Positions 47,691 through 59,196 of a DNA stretch of 64,000 nt are shown in pieces. The notes under the pieces are model-generated. The model was not told the origin of the DNA. It made no database searches and worked only from the letters and a program-made list of their open reading frames with translations. The stretch is from Nepenthes gracilis. Taxonomy: Eukaryota > Streptophyta > Magnoliopsida > Caryophyllales > Nepenthaceae. The DNA lies in contig BSYO01000016.1 of assembly GCA_033239525.1 (NCBI GenBank), forward strand, positions 3,625,333 through 3,689,332, in the 5' to 3' direction. The position numbers and the translations under genes were made by a program. The stretch's first letter is position 1, and every line of letters begins with the position of its first letter.

Positions 47691-48980
47691 ACACTCACAA
47701 TATAGAGAAACAGGAGGCAATGCAGAACTCCAGGATGAAAAATTAGACGACACCCTACTTGAGGTATCTAGCGGACGAAACATTACCAGACGATGTAGAA
47801 GAGGCCAGGCGTATAAAGAGAATGGCCGGCTGGTACACCATAGTCAACAGGCGGTTGTATCGTTGCGGTTACTCGGCTCCATACCTCCGATGCCTAACCC
47901 CTAAAGAGGCAGACTACGTCTTGAGCGAAGTGCACCTTGGGATTTACGAATCGCACGTCTGCGATAAAAACTTAGCATTCAAGATCATGCGGCAAGGCTA
48001 CTATTAACCCTCGATGAAAAAGGATGCACTCGAGTTTGTAAAGAGGTGCGAAAGCTTCCAGTTTCACGACAACCTTCACCACCAACCATCTGCCGAGCTG
48101 AAGTCCCTTCAGGCGCCGTGGCCCTTTGCGCAATGGGGGCTTGACATTCTTAGCCCATTTTCCATCGCAACCGGGTAAAGAAAGTTTATCATAGCAGGTA
48201 TCGACTACTGCACAAAGTGAGTCGAGGCAGTCCAACTGGCCAAGATCACAGAACACAACGCTCTTGAGTTTGTTCGCCAAAATATCATCAGCAGATTTGA
48301 CATTCCAAAAGTCATTGTAATTGACAATGAGACTCAATTCTTGGGAAAACATTTCACCAAGTATTGCACCAACATTGGGATTAAGCCGGTCCACACTTTG
48401 GTGGCATACCCCAAGCGAATGGACAGGTGGATGTCACAAATCGAACGCTACTCCACAGGCTTAAGACCAAGCTGGAAGACGCAGGGGGCTCCTGGATAGA
48501 TGAGCTCGCCTTAGTCCTCTGGTTTTACCGAACAACTTCAAAGGAACCAACGCGTGAGACACCATTCAACCTCTGCTACGGGACTGAAGCGGTGATCTCG
48601 GTCAAAATCGGGCTTTCAAGTCTTAGGGTGGAATCTTTTGACCCGCAGGGTAATTTTTAGAAGATCTGGGAACACCTAGACTTGTTAGAAGAAGCCCGTG
48701 ATGCCGTCAGAATGTGGACAGCGGCCTACCAATATCGAATCGTCTGCTATTACAACAAGAAGGTAAAAGCGTGGCAGTTCGATATCGGAGATTTGGTCTT
48801 GCGAAGCATCGAGGCCATGGGAAAGGTGGCCGATCGGAACAAGCTCTCCCCGAATTGGGAAGGGCCTTTTCTAGTCTCCGCCGTCCTGCGAAACGGGGTA
48901 TACAAGCTTCAGAATTAGGATGAAAAGTTGGTCCCACGGACGTAAAACACGATCCACCTCAAGCGCTACTTCCAATAAGA
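47691..48980 (+). pseudogene. TE-3 integrase
   Basis: Zinc-finger region with HLGIYESHVCDKNLAF and FVKRCESFQFHDN; catalytic core with WGLDILSPFS (first Asp), KVIVIDNETQFLG (second Asp), and GQVDVTNRTLLHRL, where the expected Glu is Asp (compare GQVEV/RQVEV). Then GGSWIDELALVLWFYRTT, RETPFNLCYGTEAVISVKI and NKLSPNWEGPFLVSAVL, the C-terminal SH3-like part. Two frameshifts (about 48010 and 48420) and two stops near the end. Confidence 0.9.
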
Positions 48981-49160
48981 ACCCAGGTAGGTATTCTGCA
49001 TAATTGTGATCATTTGTGTGCACGATTCAATTAGTAAAACTAGAATTCCCTTTAGCATGTTGTGTTTCTTTGGTGTGCATATGTGTATGTGATTCTTGTT
49101 GCAGGTTCAAACGACCTAGGCTACCCTTAAGTCGGGAGGGTCTTCACCCTCTCGTTACTA
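48981..49160. other. TE-3 spacer after integrase
   Basis: Short untranslated spacer, no feature seen. Confidence 0.5.
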
Positions 49161-49360
49161 AACCCTGGTCATCCAGGCGGCCCATGAGTGGTCGTGTCGA
49201 AACCCTGGTCATCCAAACAGCCTATGAGTGGTCGTATCTAAACCCTGGTCATCCAGGCTGCTCATGAGTGGTCATATATAAACCTTAGTCATCCAGACGA
49301 CTCATGAGCGATCGTATCTAAACTTTGGTCATCCAAGTGGCCCATTAGCGGTCAAAAAAT
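49161..49360. repeat. 40-bp minisatellite in TE-3, 5 copies
   Basis: AACCCTGGTCATCC-type cores start at exactly 49161, 49201, 49241, 49281 and 49321. The unit is the reverse complement of the TE-1 unit (TE-1 being on the minus strand), so orientation relative to the element is the same. Located between integrase and the aORF 3' end in both. Confidence 0.93.
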
Positions 49361-49725
49361 CTCAAGGGGCTAAGATAGCACACGCGACAACCTCCTTCAC
49401 AAAGAGATAGCGAAATCAGTCAACGATAGTCGATCAGAACAAAACGTTCCATCAAAGCGGGCCGCCCAAGTCTGCACTTGGGCAGCGCTACCAAGCTTTA
49501 CTCACAGGCGAATACTAGGCCGGCTTAACACAAGTGATGGCCTAGAAAACGCACCCAAAGTCTCCACTCCTCTGGAAATGCCATGAATGCCCAAAAACAA
49601 AGTGGGCGGCTAACTCACAGGAATCATGCCCAGTTGGCCGCCAAGAACAGCAAAGAAACAAAATACAAAAAAAGCTGTTAAAAAGCAAGAACATGCGACA
49701 TGCACAATGCTGTTCTTATTATTGC
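49361..49725. other. TE-3 spacer between minisatellite and aORF
   Basis: Contains GCCGCCCAAGTCTGCACTTG-type sequence that matches the TE-1 region near 5880..5960 in inverted orientation. No separate gene. Confidence 0.5.
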
Positions 49726-51555
49726 TTACGGTAAAATACGTTTACATAATTGAACCAAAAAGAAAAAACTGTAATCACCAAAAACTACAAAGGCGGCGGT
49801 GGCCCCATCTCGTCCGCGGGCTATTCCAGAGATCGTCGACACAAGCACGACACTGTTTGACAAGTTGATGAGATCCACAGGGAAGTCAGAATCAACCAAC
49901 CGCACAATACGCCGACTAATGTTGATCCCTTTCCACAACCGTGACACATCATGTCCGCGACCTCGTGAGGACGAATGCAAAGGTTTAGATCGTTCTCCAT
50001 GGTAACCATTTGCCCTGCGAGTTGATCGAGGCGCCTCTTGACCCGCTCGTTTTCCTCCTTCAAACGAGCGACCTCTGCTTTTAGGCTCTCGTTCTCCGCC
50101 TCCATGCCTGCCAAGACAAACTCCAGGGCAGTTGCATCCTCTCGATGCTCCGCTCCCAGAGCCTCCAACTTAGAATCAAGCCAGACGATCTCCATGTCCC
50201 TATCGGAGATCACCATGTCTCTCTACCTAAGCGCCTTGGCAACTGCACCCGAGACCTTATCAGCTTGCACACACACAAAAAAAAAGAGTTAGAAAAGACA
50301 AACCTAAAGATAAGGCAGGCAATAGAATTTATACTGGTCAAATTCTTTGTATTGGCCTGTCTGGCTTGGCGCCCAGACTTGGCGCCAAAGGCGGTGAGCA
50401 AGGAATGGGGCCCTCGTGGGTAGGGTTGGCGGAGACGTCAGGCAAGAACTCGTCCAACGATTCCTCAGGAGTATCCTCCACCTTGGCTAACTCTTTGGGA
50501 ATAGTGGGGGGGCTCTAAAATCAACTTTTGCTGCTCAGTTGGCAGTTCCACAGCAAGTGATCCAACAGACGGCTCCTGCGGCCCAAGCGCTCTGATAGAT
50601 GGATCTGGAGTCAACCCCGACGGCGCAGGCTGTGCGAGAACAATGCTGCTACTCGCCTTGGCATTCAACCTGGTTTCGTAGGTCTCAAAAGCCAGCTCCA
50701 CTTTAATCCCGGAAGCGGCGCCTACACCCGCAAAATGCCCGGTGGAGAGATAGTCTGGCCCAGAGGATAACAAAGAAGACGCCACCAAGGCCGCCCTCTT
50801 TTGCCTTGGATTGGGAGGACTGGTAATAGACGGGCGAGGACCTATGATAAAGCCCTTTTTGCTCTTCTTCCCTTGCAGGACCTCCAGCGGTGGGATTTTG
50901 AGTTTTTGGACGGGAGAGGGAGGGCCCCACTTGGCCTTCTTGGCCTCAAAATGGGAGACTAAGTGGTCTTTCTGGAAATCTCCAGGGTTATCCACAATGA
51001 GTTTAACCAACCAAGACAGGGACGCCGTCTCAGCCTCCGAATGCGCTCCCGTATACATATTAGGCACCTGACTCCACTCCCTAGGCAAGGGTCAGGACTC
51101 ACCCACGCTAGTAAAGAAGAACTGGTTCTTCCAATTCTTCAGGGAGTCGTATATGACGGTACTTATCTTAAGACCGTCACGTGGGATAAAGAAATCCACT
51201 CCGCTCTTTGATTAAGCTTGAAGAGCCCTCTAACCATCGACATCATCAACTGCCTCGAATGTTGACAGAGGAATATATAGAGGGAACACAGATACCTGAT
51301 GGCGTTGACATGGAATTGAGCAATGGGGACTTGAAGCACCTGAAAAATTGACATTAACTCGTCAGGAATTGGAAGACGGAGCCCCCTCCTCAAATGGGCT
51401 TCATATATGGTCACAAAGCCCGTTGAAGGCAGGAAAGCCCTGTCATCCTTCCCAGGAACACGAAAGGCAATCTGCTACGGGATGTTATACTCCATGTACA
51501 ATACCTTCATGTCGTTTTCTCTTAAGACAGAGGTGATTTCGGCGATGAAGGCCAT
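49726..51555 (-). pseudogene. TE-3 antisense ORF (aORF), spliced
   Basis: ATG at 51555 gives MAFIAEITSVLRENDMKVLY, then YNIP, a stop in place of Gln (CAG to TAG), and IAFRVPGKDDRAFLPSTGF with TIYEAHLRRGLRLPIPDEL, resembling the putative gypsy-type transposon domain (Pfam Transposase_28-like). Frame 50465..51088 carries the basic/proline-rich linker. It continues in another frame with TPEESLDEFLPDVSANP and SPPLAPSLGAKPDRP. An intron acceptor with T/GT-rich tract and GTGTGCAAG lies near 50270. The following exon has VISDRDMEIVWLDSKL and MEAENESLKAEVARLKEENE, a strong coiled coil, then RRIVRLVDSDFPVDL. The N-terminus faces the 3' LTR. Function unknown; may be a DNA- or nucleoprotein-associated accessory factor. 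Confidence 0.8.
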
Positions 51556-51639
51556 GGTCAGAATTAGGGTTTTTTCTTTTCTATGGGTTAAGGAAGACGA
51601 AGAAACAAAGGAAGGCATAGGAAATTCAAAGTGAAACAA

Positions 51640-51710
51640 ACGGGCAACTTAAATGCCAGTGTGAGCACAGAACCGCCTCGAAAGCATGCGTCATTATTGC
51701 CGCCACGTGT
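51640..51710 (-). promoter_or_regulatory. G-box and TATA-like motif for TE-3 aORF
   Basis: CACGTG at 51704..51709 and a weak TATA-like CATTTAAG about 55 bp further down, roughly 93 bp before the ATG at 51555. TE-4 has CACGTG at 60376 and CTATATAGG at 60451; TE-2 has an ACGT core and CTATAAATAG. Spacing to the start is similar in all three. Confidence 0.5.
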
Positions 51711-52000
51711 CGCTTCCCAAAAGGGAGCAGTCGAATCAAATCCTTCGGCTCATTAAATACAGGGATCCTGAATAGACCGCATAAACACACGCGGCACACC
51801 TTTTCTGACAGAACGGCTAATGGCCAACGCTTCCTTTTCCAAGTTGCTCGAAAACTTTTCAAAAACAGTCAACAAATCCGGTCAACATTTTGAAAATACT
51901 CAAGGCTCCTCTTCAGACGGGCAACAACTCCGTCACTGTCAGTGAAAGACAAGCGCATCCCATCATAAACATACCGGAGGCCAGAACCCAGACCACCGAC

Positions 52001-52012
52001 ATGGGGGGCTAA
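52001..52012 (+). other. TE-3 polypurine tract
   Basis: ATGGGGGGCTAA directly before the LTR start TGATAGG. Confidence 0.82.
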
Positions 52013-53102
52013 TGATAGGTAGGCCCATAGCAGGCAGGCCCAATAAGAAAACAGCCCAAAATTTTAAAAAGTCTAGATGCACGTTTAGACGGTCAACACT
52101 AGCGTTGATCGTATGGAGCGTCAACTAGGCGGCCAACACGCTCCCTCAAGACAGTCAATATTTCTGTTAACCGGAAACACTGTAGTAGCAGGCCGCGAAA
52201 AGATAAAAACTAATATGGGCTAGGCCTAGTTTGACGGACGTTTTTGTACATGACAAGCAACGGTCCATTTCCCTGATTTCATGCCTTCCTTAAAGCCAAT
52301 CTCCTTTGAAGAAGGCATCAACAGATTCGATGCCCTTCCCATGAGGAAGGCGCCAGATTCTCTCTTCCTGCCTACAATGGACTCTAACGGTAGCGAAAGT
52401 ACAGAAGGTAGGAAAATAATCTGGAGAGTCGTTACCCGCTCAGAAAGGAAACAATCCTAACAGAATGCACTAGTCAAGCCTTCTCGCTTAAGGAAGGTCG
52501 CCCAACACGGTGCAAGGATCGCGCCTTCTTGGTCAAGGAAGGTCGCCCTCCCTACCATCTATATGACCCCATAGAGTCTCTATTCTGGGGAGACACGAAC
52601 ACAGAGACTAACGAAAGACAACACGGTACTACCACGGAGAAATCCTTGAGCGTACAAACCCTCATCCCTAAGCAAGCAATCGCTTACCACGATAATCCCA
52701 CTCTAAGCCTTTAGATTCCAGAGACTTCACCCACTCCCCGAGATCCGTCCATTTAAGTTCACATGCTTTCAAGACACTGCTTTCCACTTGTTCCCCACGA
52801 ACATTGAGTTAGGAAACTATACTCTCGACGAATGTGGAACGCCTCTTACATCTAAAGGCTGACAGTCCCACCAACCTCAATCTTGCTCTCTTTCTCAATT
52901 TATATTTCTATTTACCTTCTTGTGATTCGAAGGCTTATTACTGATTTAAGCGTCGGAGTATTTTTGGTGGGATAACATCCCGCCAACACCTGACCTCTTG
53001 TTTGTTGTAGTGGTGTGTAGGGTCTAGACTCAGCGAACAGAGTCGAATCCAAACGATCAAGTAAATTCGAATTTGTTTGAAATCGAATCTAGATACGCAT
53101 CA
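52013..53102 (+). repeat. TE-3 3' LTR
   Basis: Starts TGATAGGTAGG and ends AGATACGCATCA. Its end has the same orientation as the TE-1 LTR, so it appears to be the ancestral arrangement. The TSD CATGT follows. Confidence 0.92.
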
Positions 53103-53107
53103 CATGT

Positions 53108-55819
53108 GATCATGCACAGTTCAAAAATTAATTGAGCATAACTTTTTGATAAAATTTATTTATAATACTAATATATTTTGACCAAATAGTATAAAATTTT
53201 TAATAAATCGGATCATATCGATTGGGCAGTTGAATTTTAATCAAGTCTATCCTAAATTTTTTAGTATACGTTAGAACATTATTTTTAGATAAAGATAAAA
53301 AAAGTTATTTTATATAAATTTATTGAGTGTTCATCTTGCTATTATTATATATTAGTCATTAGAAAATCAACTCTTAATTTAATTTTACCTATTTTAAATA
53401 ATTAACCAAATAAAAAATATTAATTATTAATTTTATTTCTATATTATTTTATTCACTGGTAATATTTTTTTATTATTTAATTTTAACAATCAAATATAGT
53501 ATAAAAGCCTGAATATATATATATATTCATATGACAAGGGGAAATTACAATTTTACCCCTACAATCCTCTATATTTCAGCCACTATGAGTAAGGTGTTTA
53601 AATATGTAGATTTATCAATATAAGTTTTTCTAAATATTAAGAGATATATAGATCTATAGTATACTAACAATTATTCAAGCAAAAATCATACTTTTGATAC
53701 ATCTATAACCTCTAAGGCACACACACCGTTTTTCAAACACTAAATTTTTTTTTTTTTTAATCTACTAGCAAATATTTCTTTACACCATAGAAAAAATACA
53801 GATCTATAATATATCATCAATTAATCATGTAAAAACAATTTTTCATAGACCCTTGGCCAACATTTTGTTTTCATGACATAAACATTCATAAGAATTTTAA
53901 ACCATAAAACTTCAATTATTCTACAATAGTCATAAGGTTTATAATTTAGAACATGTGTGTATTCAACCAAACCCCTCAAGCCCATGACATAACCCTTTTT
54001 AGGATGCACAAATACTTCTTCTTTTATGCTAGAAAGCATACGATTAGTGACATAGATTTAAGATTTGAGAAGATGTTATAAGGATATGATATTTTCAAGA
54101 TTTGATGAGATTTTAAGAGAGATTTGAAATTATATCAAGATGAGGAAAATGAGACATGAACTACTTATGTTAGAAGAGTTACAATCACTAGATTGATTAT
54201 CCAGAATCATGGAAGACAAAGAATCAGCTATTTGCATAAAGGATAGAAGATGACTTATAAAAGAAAATGTAGAATTTTACTTGCCTCGGTTGTCGTTTTT
54301 TAAATGGTGAATACAAGTACGAACAACCACCGAGATCTCGCCAAGAACAACTCATCTCTGCTTTCCAAGCAAGGATCTTCTTCTTCTTCTACAAATGATA
54401 GCATGGCTTAATGGGATGAAAGGAGACAAGAGTGTTGGATATAACCCGCTTATTTTGACCACAAGAAAATATCTGATAACATACCATGAGTAAACAATAA
54501 TCACTAATAATGAGGCAAGATATAATTTTTACGTAAAAAACTCTCTTTAAAATGTAAAAAAAAATCACGGGACAATTCGCCTAAAAATATCTCCACTATA
54601 CAATATTTTAGTTATACAGGTCCTAATAATATAAAGACTTAATACCTTGTATTAACCATAAAAGAAAGAAATAATAACTGAATAAAACGATGAAAGAGAT
54701 AGAAAAATAACTCAATAAAACGAATCTTCTTTTTCCATTTTTCCTCTCTTTTCTCAATTTCAACGAATAAAAAATGTACCATTAATTAAAAGATGAAGAT
54801 TGAAACTCAACCAAATGTTTGAATCTGCTTTCCCCTTCGTGAATCGGTGCCCCTCGGGCCTTGGTCATGCCTGCAAAGAAACTCTTCATTTATACCGTTG
54901 ATCGATATGTTAAACGGGTATGAAACCACATAGAAGTGATCCATAACCTAACAAAGAGATTTATATGTTTCAAATACTTGATTTTTCTTATTTTTTCTCT
55001 TCTCTCTCGCATCTAAAAAGGGGCTCAAGGCGGCCAATTTCTCTATTCTTTCTACTCTTCAAGACTTAAGAAAATAATAGGTTAAAGGAGGAGGAGGAGG
55101 AGGAAGAACTAGGCTATTCCTTCCTTTTCAAGTAAGGGCCGCCTAAAAGGGAAAATTTATGTTACCAAGAATATTTTTCCTCTCTCCCTAAGTTAGTGAA
55201 TTAGATGCAAAGAAGGTGGGGAACGGCTGTTTTGGATTGAAAAAGAGGCACGCCCATCTAAGTTTCGAGGGGGGTTTAGCCAATTAGGGTTTTACTAGGG
55301 TTTTTTACCAATAAATGGTTTCTAATACCTTATTTAAATTAATTTCTAATTATACCAAAATGTATCTAACATAATCATAATAAATTTTAATTAATAAAAT
55401 AAATTACTAAAAATTAGAATTACCGCTATTGAAAAAATTACCAAAATATTCTTTGGCCTATTTCTCAAAATTAACCCATTCATACCCTCCATAAATTTAG
55501 TCATAGCGCAAATACAAAGTATTAGCTCTAAAATATATTATTTGCCTTTTGATTTTTTTAGTTAATGATCTTTGCTAATCATACAACCAATTGACTCAAA
55601 AATAAAATACCGAGATAACATGTATATCTATTATGATGGATAAGTTTTCCAATAATAATAGCTCATTCGGCAAAAATTCTAGCGAGATAGTTTGAATAAT
55701 ATTTAGCTATCAAAGTTTAGGAGCTGAGACAAATTAACACAACATTTAGTTTTGGGACGAACAAGTCACCAAATAAGTAGAAGGAGACGAATCAATGTAT
55801 TTTTGATGGTCTGATTATA
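53108..55819. other. AT-rich intergenic DNA
   Basis: No gene recognised. Two related ~50-bp stretches containing AGATCTATA (near 53650 and 53790) suggest a small local duplication. A block near 54430..54640 resembles old repeat sequence but I cannot assign it. A GGA-rich stretch (GAGGAGGAGGAGGAGGAAG) is at about 55087..55105. Confidence 0.45.
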
Positions 55820-56167
55820 AATATTGATGCATCCTAGATTTGGGTTATTGTACGAATTATGAAGTCACTTTATCCTCCTCGGAAGGTTGAATTTAAACGA
55901 GTCTGGTCTCTATTCATAATCACCTAAATCTTGTACACCACAACAAACAAACGAGAGGTCAGAGGATTGGCGAGACTCTCTCCTCGGTATATTTTCTGAT
56001 ATTTAAGTTAGAAATTTTTCTCAAACTAATATAAAAATACGAGGATGAGAGATGTGCGTGTTAAAGCACGGGTGTGGGGATTGAGTTTAGTTTGGAGAAT
56101 GCACTCGACTTGGAGCGACTTTGAGATGGTGATGTGTTCGACGGGGTAAGACTTTGAGGTGGTAGTG

Positions 56168-58525
56168 TGTCACAACTCGAAAATTAGCAAGTCTAATTTA
56201 TTATTATGTCTAAAATTTAAAATCACAAATAAATTCAATAAATAACACTAAGTTTCAAAATTTAAATGTAAAAAACCAAATATATAAGACTCGATAAATT
56301 AAAACCCATACCGAATATCATCGGATAACCGTTCAGATAATATAAATATGACATATTTTACAATCATCGTAAGAGAGGTAACAATTCAATTAAAATCATA
56401 ATCAAATATAACTTAATATCCTAACTGTTTTTGAAATATAATCATGGGCTTATATTCGACCAACTCTGAAATCCAATCATATCAAATACCAATTTAAATT
56501 ATAACAAAGTTAAAACTCACTAAATCAAACAATTAGTTGACAGATTATGTCCATACTCTTACAATATATCCAAACCTTCTACCCTGAAGAGACAAAATAT
56601 AAAATATAAGCCTTAAACTCAGCAAGTATTATATACGAGCAAACGGGTCCAATAAATCAGAAGGAGGGTCAATGAACAAATATCAAAATCAAAAAATAAA
56701 TATAAATCCAAATCACCGATACAACAATCAATTCATCAAATTCAAAATAAAATTCAATTAAACAATAAAATAAATTAAAATCGCCAATATAATAAATCTA
56801 ATAGAAATTCAAGATCCAAAATCTAATGACAATCTTGTACTCAAATCAAATATCTAAATTCAAAATAAATGTCCAATTATAAAACAATACTCATTGGGAT
56901 GTGCATATATATATACATATAAATAATTCGAATCGATTCCAATAAGTAGATGTCCAATCCAAGCTCAGGTCCAAATTTAAAACCCAATCAGCTTATGATT
57001 TGGGATAAAATTTGATAGTTGGATGATCCAATAATGTGCCTAGAAACCAAAGCAGTATTGTAACAGATAATCCAAATGTTTGAATCAAAATATATAATTA
57101 AAATTATTTATACGAAACATACTAAGACCCATCTGTAGGTAGAATCGGCTAATATCAAATTCAAATCCAAAGTCCAAGTCCTAGTCAAAGTTTAATACAA
57201 ATCTATGTAAAAATACAAATTATGTACAAAATTGAAGTTTCGATTATTTAAGACTAAGTTAAAGAAAGGTTACATATATTCTCAATAACTTATACCATAT
57301 CAAATATAAATTACGCCAGTATGCTTGGCTACTTATATAATCTGTCTTCCATAGGTGAGGTTACTCATTATATTTTGCCATCTACGATTTTAGGTGTAAT
57401 TCTTAAATTTATTAGATATATTAGGACATTCGAATATATTGTAAGGTCTAAACAAAATATCCAAATGGAAGGGTCACTGTGTCCAATCCATTCCTACCAG
57501 CGAAAAAAATTTTCAATAATAAATATCTTCCCATCGAGAATTGACCAAAATATCAAATATCTAAATTCAAATGTAGTAACCACAACTCAACACATATATT
57601 TAAAAATGCACGGCTTATATAAATTTCATACACATTTTCATATATACACATATTGATATAAATATATGTAGTGTTCAAAAATTATTCATTTTTTTAGAAA
57701 ATAACAAAATCTAGAAATATCAATAGAAAAAAAAAATAAAACTCTCAAACAATTGATAAAAAGGTCATGCATGCATAGAAAAATAAACGGGCTAATTAAA
57801 AGTACATTTACAAGTTTAAAACCACCAAATTGGAATAAAAATACATCAGATGTGAAATCAAATAAAAGATAGGGTTAAAAGATACTTATCTCGATCTTAT
57901 ATTCTACATATCGAAAAAATGGTGCTCCAAAATATCCGAACCAGACTTTCTCTCTCCTACTGGACTCATCCTTTCTCTCTCTACCCGTGCGGCTTCTCTC
58001 CCCTCCACGTTGCTCATCCACCACTGCACTGACCTACCAGCCACCGCCACGCCGATCTCTTCTCTACTCTCTTCCTCCCGCACAATTTTCTCAAGCCATG
58101 TGTTGCCGCCGACCACCTATGCACGATTTCCTCGCCTGCACCGCCGCTAACTTTCCCTCTTTCTTTTCCTCCCCCTTTTCTTCTTCGTCATTCTTCCCTC
58201 TTCCTCCCCGTGTTGCTCGCCACCGTGAAACCCTACTTTTCCTCTTCTCTTCTCTCTCCTCTCCTCCCTCTCTTTTCTTTCTTTCCTGCTTCCCTTGATT
58301 CCCTTTATATATATATATATATATTTATATACTTTTTTTTTTTTTTCTTTTATTTTATAATTTAAATCAATACTTGGGGAACAGTATAGGTGCATCCAGG
58401 TACTAACCAAATTGATCCAAATATCATTCAAAATTTCAGAATATTAATTAATTTTCTCCATGTATAAATTACCCAAAATCATAATTAATATTAAAATAAT
58501 TTAAATTGTGATATGAGATATTACA
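56168..58525. mobile_element. solo LTR of a different family nested in TE-4
   Basis: A 2.36-kb AT-rich insertion within the TE-4 3' LTR. It starts TGTCACAACTCGAAAATT and ends GAGATATTACA, so it has TG...CA ends of the type seen in chromovirus (Del/Tekay-like) LTRs. It contains a CT-rich block (57935..58300) followed by (TA)n. No coding domains. Flanks TAGTG and TTATG are not a clean TSD, so ends are approximate. Confidence 0.6.
58306..58347. repeat. (TA)n and poly(T) tract
   Basis: TA dinucleotide run followed by a T homopolymer inside the nested LTR. Confidence 0.8.
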
Positions 58526-59196
58526 TTATGTGCTTGACAGAGAACGGCTTTGAGATGGTGGTGCACTTATGAGTTGAGCGGCTTGAGAGAGGAAGAGAGA
58601 AAAGGAGAGAGTTATGAGAGGCTTCTCAGATGCTTTTTCGATAGAGCGTCGTTCTTTTACAATCTCAAAAGTGCATACGCCCTTTGCTTGTGGAAATGAG
58701 GGGGTATTTATAGTGTTTGAGCCAACTCAGCCTTACTTGGGTACCAAAGATGGTTGATGGCTATTTGTAGAGATTCAGTAAGTAGTCCCGGGGATTATAG
58801 ATGTCGATTATGGCAACTGTCACTGGTCGAGCGGATTCCTTCCTTCTTTGCGGTGATGCCGGAGGCGGCATTTATAGCAATTGCCATGGGAAGAGATCCG
58901 CCAAATTGATATTGCCATTCTGAGAGAGATTGGGTAATTGTGGATAATATTCGGGAGATATATGTTGAGCTATTTGGGATGATTATGGTAAATTTTTTCA
59001 GCTTGTGTAGCGTTGTTGGGCAGCCCTCATTCCTTGTTTTTAGCCGGTTGGTCTAGGGTCAAGCTACCCTGGTTAATTGCTCTGCTACTTATTCCCGAGC
59101 CTTTGCTAGGTCATGCTGTGGGCCGCTACCCTCTGGGCCCTTTCTCCATTCGTGGGCTTAGTTCTTGGGCTGGCTCATTTTCGACTGTTCCCATCA

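Larger units (their letters stand above)
42339..53107 (+). mobile_element. TE-3: Tat-lineage Ty3/gypsy retrotransposon with TSDs
   Basis: A 10.8-kb plus-strand element with LTRs 42344..43419 and 52013..53102, flanked by CATGT at 42339..42343 and 53103..53107. The internal region has a full set of domains: gag, protease, RT, RNase H, second RNase H, integrase, 40-bp minisatellite, opposite-strand aORF and polypurine tract. It is the best preserved coding element in the window, but gag-pol still has several stops and frameshifts. The end of its 5' LTR is inverted relative to its 3' LTR. Confidence 0.95.
55825..59196 (-). repeat. TE-4 3' LTR, split by a nested insertion
   Basis: The pieces 55825..56167 and 58526..59196 together align with 60901..61877. 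It begins TGATGCATCC and ends TTCCCATCA on the plus strand. A minus-strand TATAAAT box is near 58703..58713. Repeated GAGCGACTTTGAG-like units (about 45-50 bp) occur around the split and in the other LTR. Confidence 0.85.

Noticed and set aside
49161..49360. Regular repeats as a CRISPR-like array
   Set aside because: Units are directly tandem without unique spacers and lie inside a plant retrotransposon.
58147..58431. Arg/Lys/Glu-rich minus-strand frame
   Set aside because: It is the complement of a CT-rich low-complexity tract in the nested LTR.
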